DNA of 62,886 nt from Candidatus Butyricicoccus stercorigallinarum (lineage in GTDB: Bacteria > Bacillota > Clostridia > Oscillospirales > Butyricicoccaceae): NCBI GenBank assembly GCA_019112985.1, contig DXIG01000106.1:1-62886 (forward strand), written 5' to 3'. A program made the translations under genes and the position numbers. The notes beneath the pieces are model-generated. The model was not told the DNA's origin. It saw nothing but the letters and a program-made list of their open reading frames with translations, and did no database searches. Shown piece after piece: positions 1 through 8,869 of this stretch. Numbering within the stretch: position 1 is the first letter of the stretch; every line of letters starts with the position of its first letter.

Positions 1-66
1 TTTTCTCCGATTTTTTTGAAAAAAACCGGGACGAGAAAAAGATTTTCACAAATTTCGCAACTTTTC

Positions 67-95
67 TTGCTTCTTACAGCGTTATGTGGTATAAT
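67..95 (+). promoter_or_regulatory. Sigma-A promoter for the asparaginase gene
   Basis: TTGCTT at 67-72 and a perfect TATAAT at 90-95 are separated by 17 nt. The coding start lies about 87 nt downstream, behind an AT-rich leader with no clear hairpin. Confidence 0.75.
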
Positions 96-181
96 AAAAA
101 TGTTGAGGGGTATACGCAAGATTACGAATAGTATAAATTTTAATATATATTACGATTTGTGCAGAAAGGTGGACGCTTTTG

Positions 182-1087
182 ATGAAACAGATTCTGCTGC
201 TGTCCACGGGAGGCACCATCGCCTGCCGCGCGGGCGCGGACGGGCTTGCGCCGCAGCAGGCGGGCGAGCAGCTGCTGCGCGCGGTGCGCGTGCCGGCGGG
301 CGTGCGCGTCAGCGTGCGCGATCTGATGTGTGTCGATTCCACCGACATGACGGCAGAGCACCGCCTGGCCATCGCGCGGGCGATTTGGCACAGTCGCAGG
401 GAATATGACGGCTTTGTACTGACGCATGGGACGGACACCATGGCGTACACGGCCGCTTTTTTATGCCGCGCGCTGCCGTATTTTGACAAGCCGGTGATTC
501 TGACCGGCTCTCAGCTGCCGATGGAGGCGGACGGCTCGGACGCGCCGGGCAATCTTGCCGACGCGCTCGCCTGCGCGGCGTCCGATTACCGCGGCGCGGC
601 GGTGTGCTTTGCCGGGACGCTGCGGCGCGGCACGCGCGTGACCAAGGCGGACACGGCGGCGTTCGACGCATTTTCCGGCGGGAACACGGGGGCGGCGCCG
701 GACGGCGTGATCGAAGGCGGCGTGCCGCGCATCGCGGACAGGCCGGCGGCGGGGACGCCCGGCTTTCGCACGCCCGTGCCGCAGCGCGCGGCGGTGCTGA
801 CCGTCACGCCGCTGCTGGACGCGGAGACGGTGCGCGCCTGCTGCGGGCGCGATGTGCTGCTGCTGTACGGCTACGGCGTGGGCGGCGTGCCGGAGGCGCT
901 CGCGGAGGCGGTGGCGCAGGTGGTGCGTTCGGGCACGCGCGTCTATCTCGGCACGCAGTGCGCGTCCGGCGCGGCGGACTGTTCGGTGTACGCCGTCGGA
1001 CGGCGTATGCAGAAGCTGGGCGTGCGCTGCCTCGAGGGGCAGACGCTGGAGGATGCGGCCGCGTGCGTCTGTTTGGGACTTTTGTAG
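182..1087 (+). CDS. L-asparaginase (type I/II amidohydrolase)
   Basis: Hydrolyses L-asparagine to aspartate and ammonia. The 301-aa length is slightly short for the family. The N-terminal GGTIAC carries the first nucleophilic Thr, the THGTDTM block supplies the second Thr and the Asp, and TGSQLPM precedes the lysine-containing region of the second site. LLYGYGVGGVP matches the family's conserved C-terminal loop. No signal peptide is visible, so it is probably cytoplasmic and nutritional. The ATG at 182 is preferred over the in-frame TTG at 179 because AGAAAGG lies about 9 nt upstream. It has its own promoter and is followed by 224 nt before ddl, so it is likely monocistronic. Glutaminase side activity cannot be judged by eye. 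Confidence 0.9.
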   Translation: MKQILLLSTGGTIACRAGADGLAPQQAGEQLLRAVRVPAGVRVSVRDLMCVDSTDMTAEHRLAIARAIWHSRREYDGFVLTHGTDTMAYTAAFLCRALPYFDKPVILTGSQLPMEADGSDAPGNLADALACAASDYRGAAVCFAGTLRRGTRVTKADTAAFDAFSGGNTGAAPDGVIEGGVPRIADRPAAGTPGFRTPVPQRAAVLTVTPLLDAETVRACCGRDVLLLYGYGVGGVPEALAEAVAQVVRSGTRVYLGTQCASGAADCSVYAVGRRMQKLGVRCLEGQTLEDAAACVCLGLL

Positions 1088-1205
1088 CGCATTTGTGGCG
1101 TATCTGCGCGGCGCGCGCGGGGATATCGGCAAATTGTGAAAAACAACTGAGCGAATCGCCAAAAATTTGGGCTGTTTTTGTCTCGCATATCAGACAGGTT
1201 TGCCG

Positions 1206-1211
1206 TATAAT
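1206..1211 (+). promoter_or_regulatory. Probable -10 element upstream of ddl
   Basis: A perfect TATAAT lies about 100 nt before the ddl start, in the 224-nt gap after the asparaginase gene. No good -35 hexamer is visible at 16-18 nt upstream (TCGCAT at 1183-1188 is the closest), so this may be a weak or activator-dependent promoter. Confidence 0.5.
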
Positions 1212-1311
1212 AAAAACTATATCAGTGTAGGCTGACGCGGCGCAGAGCTGCCGCACCCGCCCGCCCGGCGCGGGCACAGGATCCCTGAGAACAGCGAGGT
1301 AACGGAATTTT

Positions 1312-2391
1312 ATGAATAAAATGAACCTGGTTGTCGTCTTTGGCGGCGTTTCTTCCGAACACGACATCTCCTGCATTTCCGCGGCGTCTATCCTGCGCAA
1401 TGCGGATGCGGATCGATATCACATCTATCCGGTCGGCATCACGAAATCCGGCGGCTGGAAGCTGTTTGAATCGACAGACTACGACAGCGTGGAGGACGGG
1501 AGCTGGGAGACCAGCGAACAGGCGGTTCCGGCGCTGCTGTCGCCCGACCGCGAGACGCACGGCCTGCTCGTGCTGCGCGAGAGCGGCGCGGAGGTCATCC
1601 GCGCGGACTGCGTGTTCCCCGTGCTGCACGGCATCGGCGGAGAGGACGGCACGTTACAGGGTCTGCTGGAGCTGGCGCGCATCCCCTATGTCGGACCGGG
1701 CGTCGCGGCGTCCGCGTGCAGCATGGACAAGAGCCTGACCAAGATCATCGTGCAGCAGGAGGGCGTGCGCCAGGCGGCCTTTTATCTGGCGCGCCGCGCC
1801 GCGTTCCGTGCGGACGCCGAGGCGGTCTGTGCCGAGGCGGAGCGCAGCCTGGGCGCGTATCCGGTCTTTGTCAAGCCGTGCAGCGAGGGCTCGTCCGTCG
1901 GCGTCTCCAAGGCGACCGACCGCGCTTCGCTGAAGAAGGGTCTGGAGGACGCGTTCCGCTACGACGCGAAGGTGCTGGTCGAGGAGTTCATCGACGGGCA
2001 CGAGATCGAGGTCGCCGTGCTGGGCAACGACGCGCCGTCCGCGTCGGTGGCGGGCGAAATCGCGCCGAGCCAGGAATTTTACACGTTTGAGGCCAAGTAC
2101 GTCGACGGCACGTCCGGCCTGTACATCCCGGCGCACATCAGCGAGCGCGCCATGGCGGACGTCCGCGAGGCGGCGATCCGCGTGTACACCGCGCTCGGCT
2201 GCAAGGGTCTGTCCCGCGTCGACTTCTTCTGCACCTACGCGGACGACGCGATTGTGTTCAACGAGATCAACACGCTGCCCGGCTTTACCAGCATCAGCAT
2301 GTACCCCAAATTGCAGGAATACATGGGTCTGCGCTATTCCGCGCTGATTGACGAGCTGGTCTCGCTGGCCATGGAGCGGTTCGATGGATAA
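1312..2391 (+). CDS. ddl: D-alanine--D-alanine ligase
   Basis: Joins two D-alanines with ATP for peptidoglycan precursors in the cytoplasm. The 359 aa have the ATP-grasp layout: an N-terminal VFGGVSSEHDIS segment, LHGIGGEDGT at about 104-113, the glycine-rich ATP loop GSSVGVSK, and the metal-binding EINTLPGF near the C terminus. The EAKY motif keeps a Lys-Tyr pair, as in D-Ala:D-Ala ligases rather than the Phe or His found in D-Ala:D-Lac types, so ordinary D-Ala-D-Ala ends are expected (inference). The 3' end overlaps murI by 8 nt, which implies translational coupling of two early peptidoglycan steps. Confidence 0.96.
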   Translation: MNKMNLVVVFGGVSSEHDISCISAASILRNADADRYHIYPVGITKSGGWKLFESTDYDSVEDGSWETSEQAVPALLSPDRETHGLLVLRESGAEVIRADCVFPVLHGIGGEDGTLQGLLELARIPYVGPGVAASACSMDKSLTKIIVQQEGVRQAAFYLARRAAFRADAEAVCAEAERSLGAYPVFVKPCSEGSSVGVSKATDRASLKKGLEDAFRYDAKVLVEEFIDGHEIEVAVLGNDAPSASVAGEIAPSQEFYTFEAKYVDGTSGLYIPAHISERAMADVREAAIRVYTALGCKGLSRVDFFCTYADDAIVFNEINTLPGFTSISMYPKLQEYMGLRYSALIDELVSLAMERFDG

Positions 2392-3202
2392 CAGGGCGAT
2401 CGGCGTTTTCGACTCCGGCCTGGGCGGCCTGACCGCCGTGCGGCAGCTGCACCGCATTATGCCGGACGAGCATATCATCTATTTCGGCGACACCGGCCGC
2501 GTCCCCTACGGCACGCGCAGCCGCCAGACCATCATCAACTACACGCGGCAGGACGTCGCGTTTCTGTGCAGCCACGACATCAAGGCGATCGTCGTCGCCT
2601 GCGGCACGGTCAGCTCGGTCGCGCTCGGCACGGTGCGCACGGAGAACACCGTGCCGATGGTCGGCGTGGTCAAGCCGGCCTGCTATACGGCGATGAAGCT
2701 GACGCGCAGCAACCGCGTCGGCATCATCGGCACGAAGGGCACGATTCACAGCGGCTCCTACGAGGCCATGCTGCACACGCTCGACCCGTCGGTGCGCACG
2801 ATCGCGCGCGCCTGCCCGCTGTTTGTCCCGCTGGTGGAAAACGGGCGGTTTTCGCCGGACGACCCGGTCGTGCAGCTGGTGGTGGAGGAATATCTGGAGG
2901 AGATCCGCGCCTTCGGCGTGGACACGCTGATTTTAGGCTGTACGCACTATCCGCTGCTGCGCTCGGCGATCCGCGCGCATCTCGGCGAGGACGTCGCGCT
3001 CATCGATCCGGGCGCGGAGGCGGCCGACTACATGCGGACGTTTTTGGAGCCGGCGGAGCCGGGCAACGGGCGGACGGAATACTTCGTCTCGGACGACCCG
3101 GACAGCTTTGATACCTATGCAGAGATGTTTTTGGGCGAACCGGCCGGCGTGCACGCCAGCCTGGTCAAGGACATCGCAGCCTACGGAAAGGAACAGGGGT
3201 GA
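2384..3202 (+). CDS. murI: Glutamate racemase
   Basis: Supplies D-glutamate for peptidoglycan by converting L-Glu to D-Glu through a two-cysteine mechanism. FDSGLGG lies near the N terminus. The two catalytic cysteines sit in VVACGTVSS and LGCTHYPL. The first motif has Gly where many family members have Asn (CNT), a change that keeps the Cys. The ATG at 2384 overlaps the ddl stop; an upstream in-frame start at 2348 lies inside ddl and is unlikely. At 272 aa it has normal length. It sits in a ddl-murI-DUF1934-argS run. Confidence 0.95.
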   Translation: MDNRAIGVFDSGLGGLTAVRQLHRIMPDEHIIYFGDTGRVPYGTRSRQTIINYTRQDVAFLCSHDIKAIVVACGTVSSVALGTVRTENTVPMVGVVKPACYTAMKLTRSNRVGIIGTKGTIHSGSYEAMLHTLDPSVRTIARACPLFVPLVENGRFSPDDPVVQLVVEEYLEEIRAFGVDTLILGCTHYPLLRSAIRAHLGEDVALIDPGAEAADYMRTFLEPAEPGNGRTEYFVSDDPDSFDTYAEMFLGEPAGVHASLVKDIAAYGKEQG

Positions 3203-3669
3203 GCGCTATGGAACAGGACACATCACTGAAAAAGGACGTCATCATCACCATCGCGAGCAGTCAGGATTTTGAGGGCTGCGAGCCGGACCGCATCAACCTG
3301 ATCACGGCGGGGCGGCTGTACCGCCGCGGCGGCAAGTACTTCGTCTCCTATGAGGAGAGCGAGCTGACCGGCATGGAGGGCACGCGCACCACGCTCAAGC
3401 TGGAGGATCAGCAGGTGACGATGACGCGCACCGGCACACACCCGACCCAGATGCTGTTTGCCAAAAACAAGCGGCATGTCGGCCTGTACCAGACCGACGT
3501 CGGCGCCATGGCGATTTCCACCCATACCTCCCATCTGGTCAACACGATCGGGGAGAACGGCGGCAGTCTCGCCATCGACTACACGGTGGAGATCGACTCC
3601 ACGCTTGCGGGCACGCACCGCTTTGAAATGGCGGTCACGCCGTCGGACGGCGCGCCGCATCTGTCGTAA
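3199..3669 (+). CDS. DUF1934 family (YwiB-like) beta-barrel protein
   Basis: A 156-aa protein of the DUF1934/YwiB family, small calycin-like beta-barrels without an established biochemical role. The pattern fits: alternating beta strands, MTRTGTHPTQMLF in the middle, and a C-terminal segment rich in Thr and Val. No signal peptide or membrane segment is seen. The GTG start at 3199 overlaps the murI stop; an ATG at 3208 is an alternative. In Bacillus subtilis ywiB lies next to argS, as here, so the linkage appears conserved and may point to a housekeeping role (inference). Confidence 0.8.
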   Translation: MSAMEQDTSLKKDVIITIASSQDFEGCEPDRINLITAGRLYRRGGKYFVSYEESELTGMEGTRTTLKLEDQQVTMTRTGTHPTQMLFAKNKRHVGLYQTDVGAMAISTHTSHLVNTIGENGGSLAIDYTVEIDSTLAGTHRFEMAVTPSDGAPHLS

Positions 3670-3681
3670 ACAGGAAACCAC

Positions 3682-3712
3682 GCGGGCGGAGGATAGCTTC
3701 CGCCCGTTTCGG
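3682..3712 (+). terminator. Hairpin between the DUF1934 gene and argS
   Basis: GGGCGGA pairs with TCCGCCC around a short loop, followed by GTTTC. The T-tract is weak, so this could be an attenuator or a processing hairpin rather than a full stop. No T-box features were seen before argS. Confidence 0.45.
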
Positions 3713-3761
3713 GCGCTTATGCAGCGCCGTACAGATCACAAACAGAAAGGCTTAGAGTAAC

Positions 3762-5450
3762 ATGAATTTGATCGAACAGGCGAAGAAGCAGGCGGCACAG
3801 GCAGTTTTGGACGCATACCGCGCCGCGGTCGCCGCGGGAGACCTGCCGCAGGGCGAGGTGCCGGCGGTCGCCGTCGAAATCCCGAAGGATACGAAAAACG
3901 GCGACTACGCTTCGTCGTTTGCGATGCAGTGCGCCCGCGCGCTGCACATGGCGCCGCGCAAGATCGCGGAGGCGCTGGCGGCGCACGCCGCGCTGGACGG
4001 CACGTATTTTACAGAGCTCTCCATCGCCGGCCCCGGTTTTCTCAATTTCCGCCTGGGCAGCCAGTGGTATGCCGACGCGGTTCAGCTCGTGACGGACATG
4101 GGCGCGGACTACGGCCGCAGCAAGGCGGCGCATCCGGAGAAGATCATGGTGGAATTTGTCTCCGCCAACCCGACCGGCCCGATGCACATGGGCAACGCCC
4201 GCGGCGGCGTGCTCGGCGACTGCCTGTCCGAGGTGCTCGCCTGGGCGGGGCATGAGGTCACCCGCGAGTTTTACATCAACGACGCGGGCAATCAGGTCGA
4301 TAAGTTCGCGCACTCGGTCGAGGGGCGCTATATCCAGCAGCTCAGGGGAGAGGACGCGATTGTGTTCGACGAGAGCTGGTACCAGGGCGCGGACATCCGC
4401 GAGCTGGCGGCCGATCTCGTCAGGCTGCACGGCGACAAGCTGCTCGATATGGACGGCGAGGAGCGCCGCCGCATCATCGTCGAATACGGCCTGCCGGCCA
4501 ACATCGCGCGCATGCAGCGCGATCTGGAGCGCTATAAGATTCACTACGACGTGTGGTTCCGCGAGAGCGGCCTGCACGATTCCGGCTTTGTCAAGGAGAC
4601 CGTCGATCTGCTGACCGCCAAGGGCGCGACCTACGAGAAGGAGGGCGCGCTGTGGCTGCGCTCGACCGACTTCGGCTGCGACAAGGACGACGTGCTGCGC
4701 CGCGCCAACGGCTTTTACACGTATTTTGCGGCGGATATCGCGTACCACCGCAACAAATTCGAGGTGCGCGGCTTTGACCGCGTCATCAACATCTGGGGCG
4801 CCGACCACCACGGCCACGTGCTGCGCCTCAAGAGCGCGCTGGACGCGCTCGGACTGGACGGCACCAACCGCCTGGAAATCGTGCTCATGCAGCTGGTGCG
4901 CATGATGCAGGGCGGCGAGGTCGTGCGCATGTCCAAGCGCACCGGCAAATCGCTGACGCTGTCCGACCTGCTGGACGAGATCCCGGTGGATGCGGCGCGC
5001 TATTTCTTCAACTCGCGCGCGGCGGAGACGCAGATGGAGTTTGATCTCGATCTCGCGGTCAAGCAGGACAGCGACAACCCGCTGTACTACTGTCAGTACG
5101 CGCACGCGCGCATTTGCAGCCTGCTGCGCAAGATGGAGGAGGAAGGCATCCGCGTGCCCGCGCGCGCCGATCTGACCGCCCTGCACGAGGCGGAGGAGCT
5201 GGCGCTGGTCAAGCAGATCAGCCTGCTGCCGGAGGAAATCGCGCTGGCGGCCGCCGAGCGCGACCCGTCGCGCCTGAACAAGTACGCGGTTGCGCTGTGC
5301 GCGCAGTTCCACCGCTTTTACAATGCGTGCCGCATCAAGGAAGCGGAGGCGGACGTGCGCGACGCGCGCCTGGTGCTCTGCTGCGCGGCGCGGCAGGTGA
5401 TCTACAATGCACTGAGCATCATCGGCGTTGAGGCGCCGGAACATATGTGA
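3762..5450 (+). CDS. argS: Arginyl-tRNA synthetase
   Basis: Charges tRNA-Arg with arginine. It is a 562-aa class I enzyme. The HIGH-like signature reads HMGNARGG following SANPTGP at about 135-145, and the KMSKS-like element reads MSKRTGKS near residue 390. An N-terminal Add1 domain comes before the catalytic core, and the all-alpha anticodon-binding domain (DALRP type) forms the C terminus. An A/G-rich AAAGG ribosome binding site precedes the ATG. The stop overlaps a GTG of the next reading frame, though the better start for that gene lies 30 nt on. Confidence 0.97.
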   Translation: MNLIEQAKKQAAQAVLDAYRAAVAAGDLPQGEVPAVAVEIPKDTKNGDYASSFAMQCARALHMAPRKIAEALAAHAALDGTYFTELSIAGPGFLNFRLGSQWYADAVQLVTDMGADYGRSKAAHPEKIMVEFVSANPTGPMHMGNARGGVLGDCLSEVLAWAGHEVTREFYINDAGNQVDKFAHSVEGRYIQQLRGEDAIVFDESWYQGADIRELAADLVRLHGDKLLDMDGEERRRIIVEYGLPANIARMQRDLERYKIHYDVWFRESGLHDSGFVKETVDLLTAKGATYEKEGALWLRSTDFGCDKDDVLRRANGFYTYFAADIAYHRNKFEVRGFDRVINIWGADHHGHVLRLKSALDALGLDGTNRLEIVLMQLVRMMQGGEVVRMSKRTGKSLTLSDLLDEIPVDAARYFFNSRAAETQMEFDLDLAVKQDSDNPLYYCQYAHARICSLLRKMEEEGIRVPARADLTALHEAEELALVKQISLLPEEIALAAAERDPSRLNKYAVALCAQFHRFYNACRIKEAEADVRDARLVLCCAARQVIYNALSIIGVEAPEHM

Positions 5451-5479
5451 GCAGGCCCGTCGAGGGCGGAAGGAGAGCT

Positions 5480-6514
5480 ATGGAACCCGTTCCTTTATGT
5501 AGAGGGGAAGTCATTTTAACCATGGAGCAGCCGCAGCAGATGATGTCCGTCAAGTGGAAGCACTGCCGGGCGGCTGCGGTCGTCGTGCCCGATCCGGTGA
5601 GCGTGGAGATGGCGAAGCGCTCGGTCGGAGACCGGCGCGTCGGCATGCTGATCAACGCGGACGGCTGGAACGCGGAGGAGGACACCGGCGCGAAATGGCC
5701 GTCTGAACGGCTGATCGGGCGCTTTCGCAACATCGCCCGCCGCGCGATGCACGAGGAGGCGGATTTTGTCTACATCCGCATGCGGCAGAACCTGCACGTG
5801 CTGCGCGCCGCCGTGCTGGCAGCGACCGAGCTGGACGGGCTGGGCGTGTTTGTCGAGCTGCCGGTGGACGAGGACGGCCGCACGGCGGACGGCTCATCCG
5901 CGATGGCGGTCATGGGCATTTTGCAGCGCATCGGCGTGGCCGGTCTCATCCTGACCGGGGAGCCGGAGGATCTGGACGACACCATCGAGGAGCTCGCGCC
6001 GCACGCCAGCGTGGCGCTCGGCGTGTCCGTCGAGCCGCGTGAGCTGCGCGAGATGCGCGAGCTGGCGAGCGTGGAGTTTTACCACACGCACGAGCCGGAC
6101 GATGTGCGCCGCCTGCTGGAGCTTGCGCCGCCGAGCAGCGGCCGCGACGAGCCGGAGGCGGACGACGATTACATCCTCGCGCCGGTCGGCATGCACGCGC
6201 ACTTTGTGGACGTCACGATCGACATTTCCGACCCGATCGATCTGGAGGACCGGTTCGGCGAGACGCTGCTCGAGCTGGAGGATCAGTGGTCGGGCGCGCT
6301 CAAGCTGGAGATCAACACGCCGGAGGACGTCCATCTGCTGGCGGAGGTGCAGTATATGCTCAACCGCCCGGTCTGCCTCGCGGCGGAAAATCCGGAGCTG
6401 CTGGAGGAGGCGCTGTGCGTGTTCGACGGCATCGCCCTGTACGACGGGACATGGGAGCTCGACAAAGAAACGATTGAGTATTTCCGCAGGCATTACGGCA
6501 TGGTTGCCCTGTGA
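5480..6514 (+). CDS. MetH-like protein lacking zinc-site cysteines
   Basis: A 344-aa protein. Its first two thirds resemble the homocysteine S-methyltransferase barrel of MetH: a VLAATEL helix, then DEDGRT, a GxS turn and EELAPHAS. The last third resembles the start of the MetH pterin-binding barrel: FVDVTIDISDP, an LKLEINTPED segment, VCLAAENPELLEEAL, and a stop right after HYGMVAL. The zinc ligand expected in GINCS is replaced (LILTGE), and the GGCCG motif is absent. It should therefore not activate homocysteine, and only part of the pterin barrel remains. The ATG at 5480 has AGGAG 5 nt upstream and is preferred over GTG 5447. A degenerate or repurposed MetH paralogue is the working call; the homology is judged by eye. 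Confidence 0.55.
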   Translation: MEPVPLCRGEVILTMEQPQQMMSVKWKHCRAAAVVVPDPVSVEMAKRSVGDRRVGMLINADGWNAEEDTGAKWPSERLIGRFRNIARRAMHEEADFVYIRMRQNLHVLRAAVLAATELDGLGVFVELPVDEDGRTADGSSAMAVMGILQRIGVAGLILTGEPEDLDDTIEELAPHASVALGVSVEPRELREMRELASVEFYHTHEPDDVRRLLELAPPSSGRDEPEADDDYILAPVGMHAHFVDVTIDISDPIDLEDRFGETLLELEDQWSGALKLEINTPEDVHLLAEVQYMLNRPVCLAAENPELLEEALCVFDGIALYDGTWELDKETIEYFRRHYGMVAL

Positions 6515-6525
6515 GCGGAAACAGA

Positions 6526-6564
6526 AAAGCGCAGGCGGGGCACCCTCTCGCTTGCGCTCTTTTT
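6526..6564 (+). terminator. Intrinsic terminator after the MetH-like gene
   Basis: An imperfect stem pairs AGCGCAGGCGGGG with CTCTCGCTTGCGCT around CACC (G-T wobbles), followed by CTTTTT. It ends 17 nt before the prmA start, so it may also attenuate prmA. Confidence 0.7.
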
Positions 6565-6581
6565 ACGGAGGAGGACGGCTT

Positions 6582-7547
6582 GTGAACAACTGGACGGAAG
6601 TGACCATCTGGACGTCGCGCGCGGGCATCGACGCTGTGACCGGCATGCTGATGGATCTCGGCATCGACGGCTTTGTCATCGAAGACGCGCAGGATTTCGC
6701 GGATTTTTTGCAGGATACGGAGATATACTGGGACTATGTGGACGAGGATCTGTCGAAACAGAAGCGGGACGCCGAGACCAATGTAAAAATCTACGTCGAG
6801 GACAGCCCGGCGGGCGCGGAGCTGCTTGCGCAGGTCAACGCGGGGCTGGCGGGTCTGCGCGCGCGCGACGCGGCGCACGCCTTCGGCCGCTGCACGGCTG
6901 AGCTGGCGTCCATCCGGCAGGAGGACTGGGAGAACAACTGGAAGCAGTTTTTCAAGCCGTTCCGCGTCGGAGAGACCTTCCTCATCAAGCCCTCGTGGGA
7001 GACCTGCGAGCCGGAGGAAGGGCGCAGAATTCTGGAAATTGATCCGTCGTCCAGCTTCGGCACGGGCGCGCACAACACCACGCAGCTGTGCATCTGCGAG
7101 CTGGAGCGCCTGGTGCGCCCGGGCGACCGCCTGCTGGACATGGGCTGCGGCAGCGGCATTCTGTCGGTCGCGGCGCATATGCTGGGCGCATCTGATATCA
7201 CGGCGGTGGACATCGACGCGAACGCCGCCAAAATCGCGGCGGAAAACGCGCAGAAGAACGGATTTTCGCTGCGCACCCACGTCGGCGACGTCATCGGGGA
7301 CGCGGCGCTGTCCGAAGAGATTGGCGGCGGCTACGACATCATCGTGGCGAACATCGTGGCGGACGTTATCATGGGCATGCAGGACATCCTGAAGGACAAG
7401 CTCCAGCCGGCGGGCACGCTGATCGTGTCCGGCATTCTCGCACCGCGCGCGGACGAGGTGCAGCAGTCGCTGCTGTCGGCGGGCTTTGCGCTCGACCGGC
7501 GCGACCAGTCGGGCGACTGGGTCGCGATGACGCTGCATCTGGCGTAA
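6582..7547 (+). CDS. prmA: Ribosomal protein L11 methyltransferase
   Basis: A SAM-dependent enzyme that trimethylates ribosomal protein L11. It has 321 aa, normal length. An N-terminal substrate-recognition domain (WTEVTIWTSRAGIDAV) precedes the methyltransferase core: GTGAHNTT, then SAM motif I LLDMGCGSGILSVAA, then VDID and a NIVADVI segment matching the catalytic N-[IV]-V loop. The GTG at 6582 is preceded by GGAGGAGG. It sits close behind a terminator-like hairpin and ahead of a secreted transglutaminase, a linkage with no obvious functional link. Confidence 0.95.
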   Translation: MNNWTEVTIWTSRAGIDAVTGMLMDLGIDGFVIEDAQDFADFLQDTEIYWDYVDEDLSKQKRDAETNVKIYVEDSPAGAELLAQVNAGLAGLRARDAAHAFGRCTAELASIRQEDWENNWKQFFKPFRVGETFLIKPSWETCEPEEGRRILEIDPSSSFGTGAHNTTQLCICELERLVRPGDRLLDMGCGSGILSVAAHMLGASDITAVDIDANAAKIAAENAQKNGFSLRTHVGDVIGDAALSEEIGGGYDIIVANIVADVIMGMQDILKDKLQPAGTLIVSGILAPRADEVQQSLLSAGFALDRRDQSGDWVAMTLHLA

Positions 7548-7580
7548 CGCGGAAGAAAAAACGAGGGAGGAAGAGCGGCA

Positions 7581-8642
7581 GTGAAGGCGATAGAAAAAAA
7601 GATCATATTGATTGTCCTGATTGCCGCGGCCTTTTTCGGCCTGTGGAAGCTCAAGGCGCCGGAGCACGAGACGGTCTCGCTGGCGAAGACGAGCGTGGAG
7701 GCGGCGGACGAGCTGGCGGCGGCCTACGCCGCCGGGCGCGATACGCTGCTGTTCCACAGTCCGGACATCGACGAGCGGCAGGTGTATCACCTGTTGCAGG
7801 CGCAGTACCCGTATCTGTCCACGCTGTCCACGGCGGCGTATGAAAACGGAAATTTGTCGCTGACCTACGAGATTTTGAAAAAAGAGGAGCAGGACGCGGG
7901 GCTGGAGGCGGCGCGCGCGGCGGGCGCGCAGGCCGCTGCGGACGAAAAGAGCATTGCGGGCAGGCTCACGGCGATTCACGACGCGCTGATCCGCGCCTGC
8001 GTGTACGCGGAGGACGGCAGCGACCGCGTGCAGATGGCGGCGGGCGTGTCGGAGGACGGGCGCGCCGTGTGCGCGGGCTATGCGCGCGCGTTTCAGGCCA
8101 TGTGCGACGGCGCGGGCATCGACGTCTATTATGTCGAGGACGACGACATGACGCACGCATGGAACGTCATCCGCCTGTACGGGGAGACGTATTTCATCGA
8201 CTGCACGTATGACGATCCGGTGCCCGACCAGGGGCAGCGCGTCAGCCGCGACTATTTCATGCTGACGGCGGACGAGCTGCGCGCGGATCACAGCTGGGAT
8301 GAGGCGCTGTATGAGGCCTTCCTTGACGGCAAATACCCGGAGAATTTTGCGTATATCCAGCGCATGCAGGATCTGCTGCTCGCCGACCCGTCGCTGCGCG
8401 CGGCGGATACGGACACCCCGGCGACGCAGGAGGAGCTGGACGCGCTGAACGAGACGCTGGGCACGCAGCTGGCGCAGTCGGTCGGCGGCGAAGACAGTGA
8501 GGACAGCGCGATGACGCGCGGGGAGCTGTACCGGCTCGGCTATGAAGCGCTGTGGGATGAGGTCGACGGCTGCCGCCGCATCGAGCGGCTGATCGACGCC
8601 TATATTGTGCCGCCGTTCCCGGCGCGCAAGATGGGCTTTTGA
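7581..8642 (+). CDS. Membrane-anchored transglutaminase-like protein
   Basis: A 353-aa protein with an N-terminal hydrophobic anchor at about residues 6-22 (IILIVLIAAAFFGLW) and an extracytoplasmic transglutaminase/protease-like domain. The catalytic triad is visible as C164 (AVCAGYA), H192 (THAWNVI) and D207 (DCTYDDP). The region after about residue 260 is Glu/Asp/Ala rich and contains no recognised domain. Family members act as cysteine proteases, peptide cyclisers or cross-linkers, and the substrate cannot be told here. An A-rich stretch and a tRNA promoter follow the gene. Confidence 0.8.
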   Translation: MKAIEKKIILIVLIAAAFFGLWKLKAPEHETVSLAKTSVEAADELAAAYAAGRDTLLFHSPDIDERQVYHLLQAQYPYLSTLSTAAYENGNLSLTYEILKKEEQDAGLEAARAAGAQAAADEKSIAGRLTAIHDALIRACVYAEDGSDRVQMAAGVSEDGRAVCAGYARAFQAMCDGAGIDVYYVEDDDMTHAWNVIRLYGETYFIDCTYDDPVPDQGQRVSRDYFMLTADELRADHSWDEALYEAFLDGKYPENFAYIQRMQDLLLADPSLRAADTDTPATQEELDALNETLGTQLAQSVGGEDSEDSAMTRGELYRLGYEALWDEVDGCRRIERLIDAYIVPPFPARKMGF

Positions 8643-8702
8643 CACCGCGGCGGCGCGCCGGTGCGATACGGAAAAAAACAAAAAAGTTTTTGAAAAAAAG
8701 TG

Positions 8703-8731
8703 TTGACATTTGGCGCGGCAGAAGATATAAT
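8703..8731 (+). promoter_or_regulatory. Strong sigma-A promoter of the tRNA cluster
   Basis: TTGACA at 8703-8708 and TATAAT at 8726-8731 with a 17-nt spacer, both perfect consensus. Transcription should start near 8738, about 50 nt before tRNA-Met. Confidence 0.9.
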
Positions 8732-8788
8732 AATCATCGTCATCTGACGAGAGCCGAGAACGGCGGGTTCGTGAGAGGGCGAAGATAT

Positions 8789-8865
8789 GGCGGTATAGCT
8801 TAGTTGGCTAGAGCGTCCGGTTCATACCCGGAAGGTCATTGGTTCAAGTCCAATTACCGCTACCA
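8789..8865 (+). tRNA. tRNA-Met (CAT anticodon)
   Basis: A full cloverleaf: acceptor GGCGGTA with TACCGCT (G1-T72 wobble), anticodon stem TCCGG/CCGGA with loop TTCATAC, T arm ATTGG/CCAAT, and encoded CCA. The 1-72 pair argues against the initiator type. A CAT anticodon could also mark an Ile tRNA modified by TilS, but elongator Met is more likely. Confidence 0.93.
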
Positions 8866-8869
8866 TTTT

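Noticed and set aside
1312..2391. A D-Ala:D-Lac (vancomycin-resistance type) ligase
   Set aside because: The EAKY motif has Tyr after Lys, the D-Ala-D-Ala type, and no vanH or vanX gene is near.
3670..3761. A T-box riboswitch before argS
   Set aside because: The gap is only 92 nt and lacks the T-box sequence and specifier loop; only a simple hairpin is present.
6360..8681. Very long reverse-strand open frames such as this 773-codon one
   Set aside because: They are shadows caused by high GC. The plus-strand frames there have clear families (prmA, transglutaminase), and the reverse peptides are Arg/Ala/His-rich with no domain.
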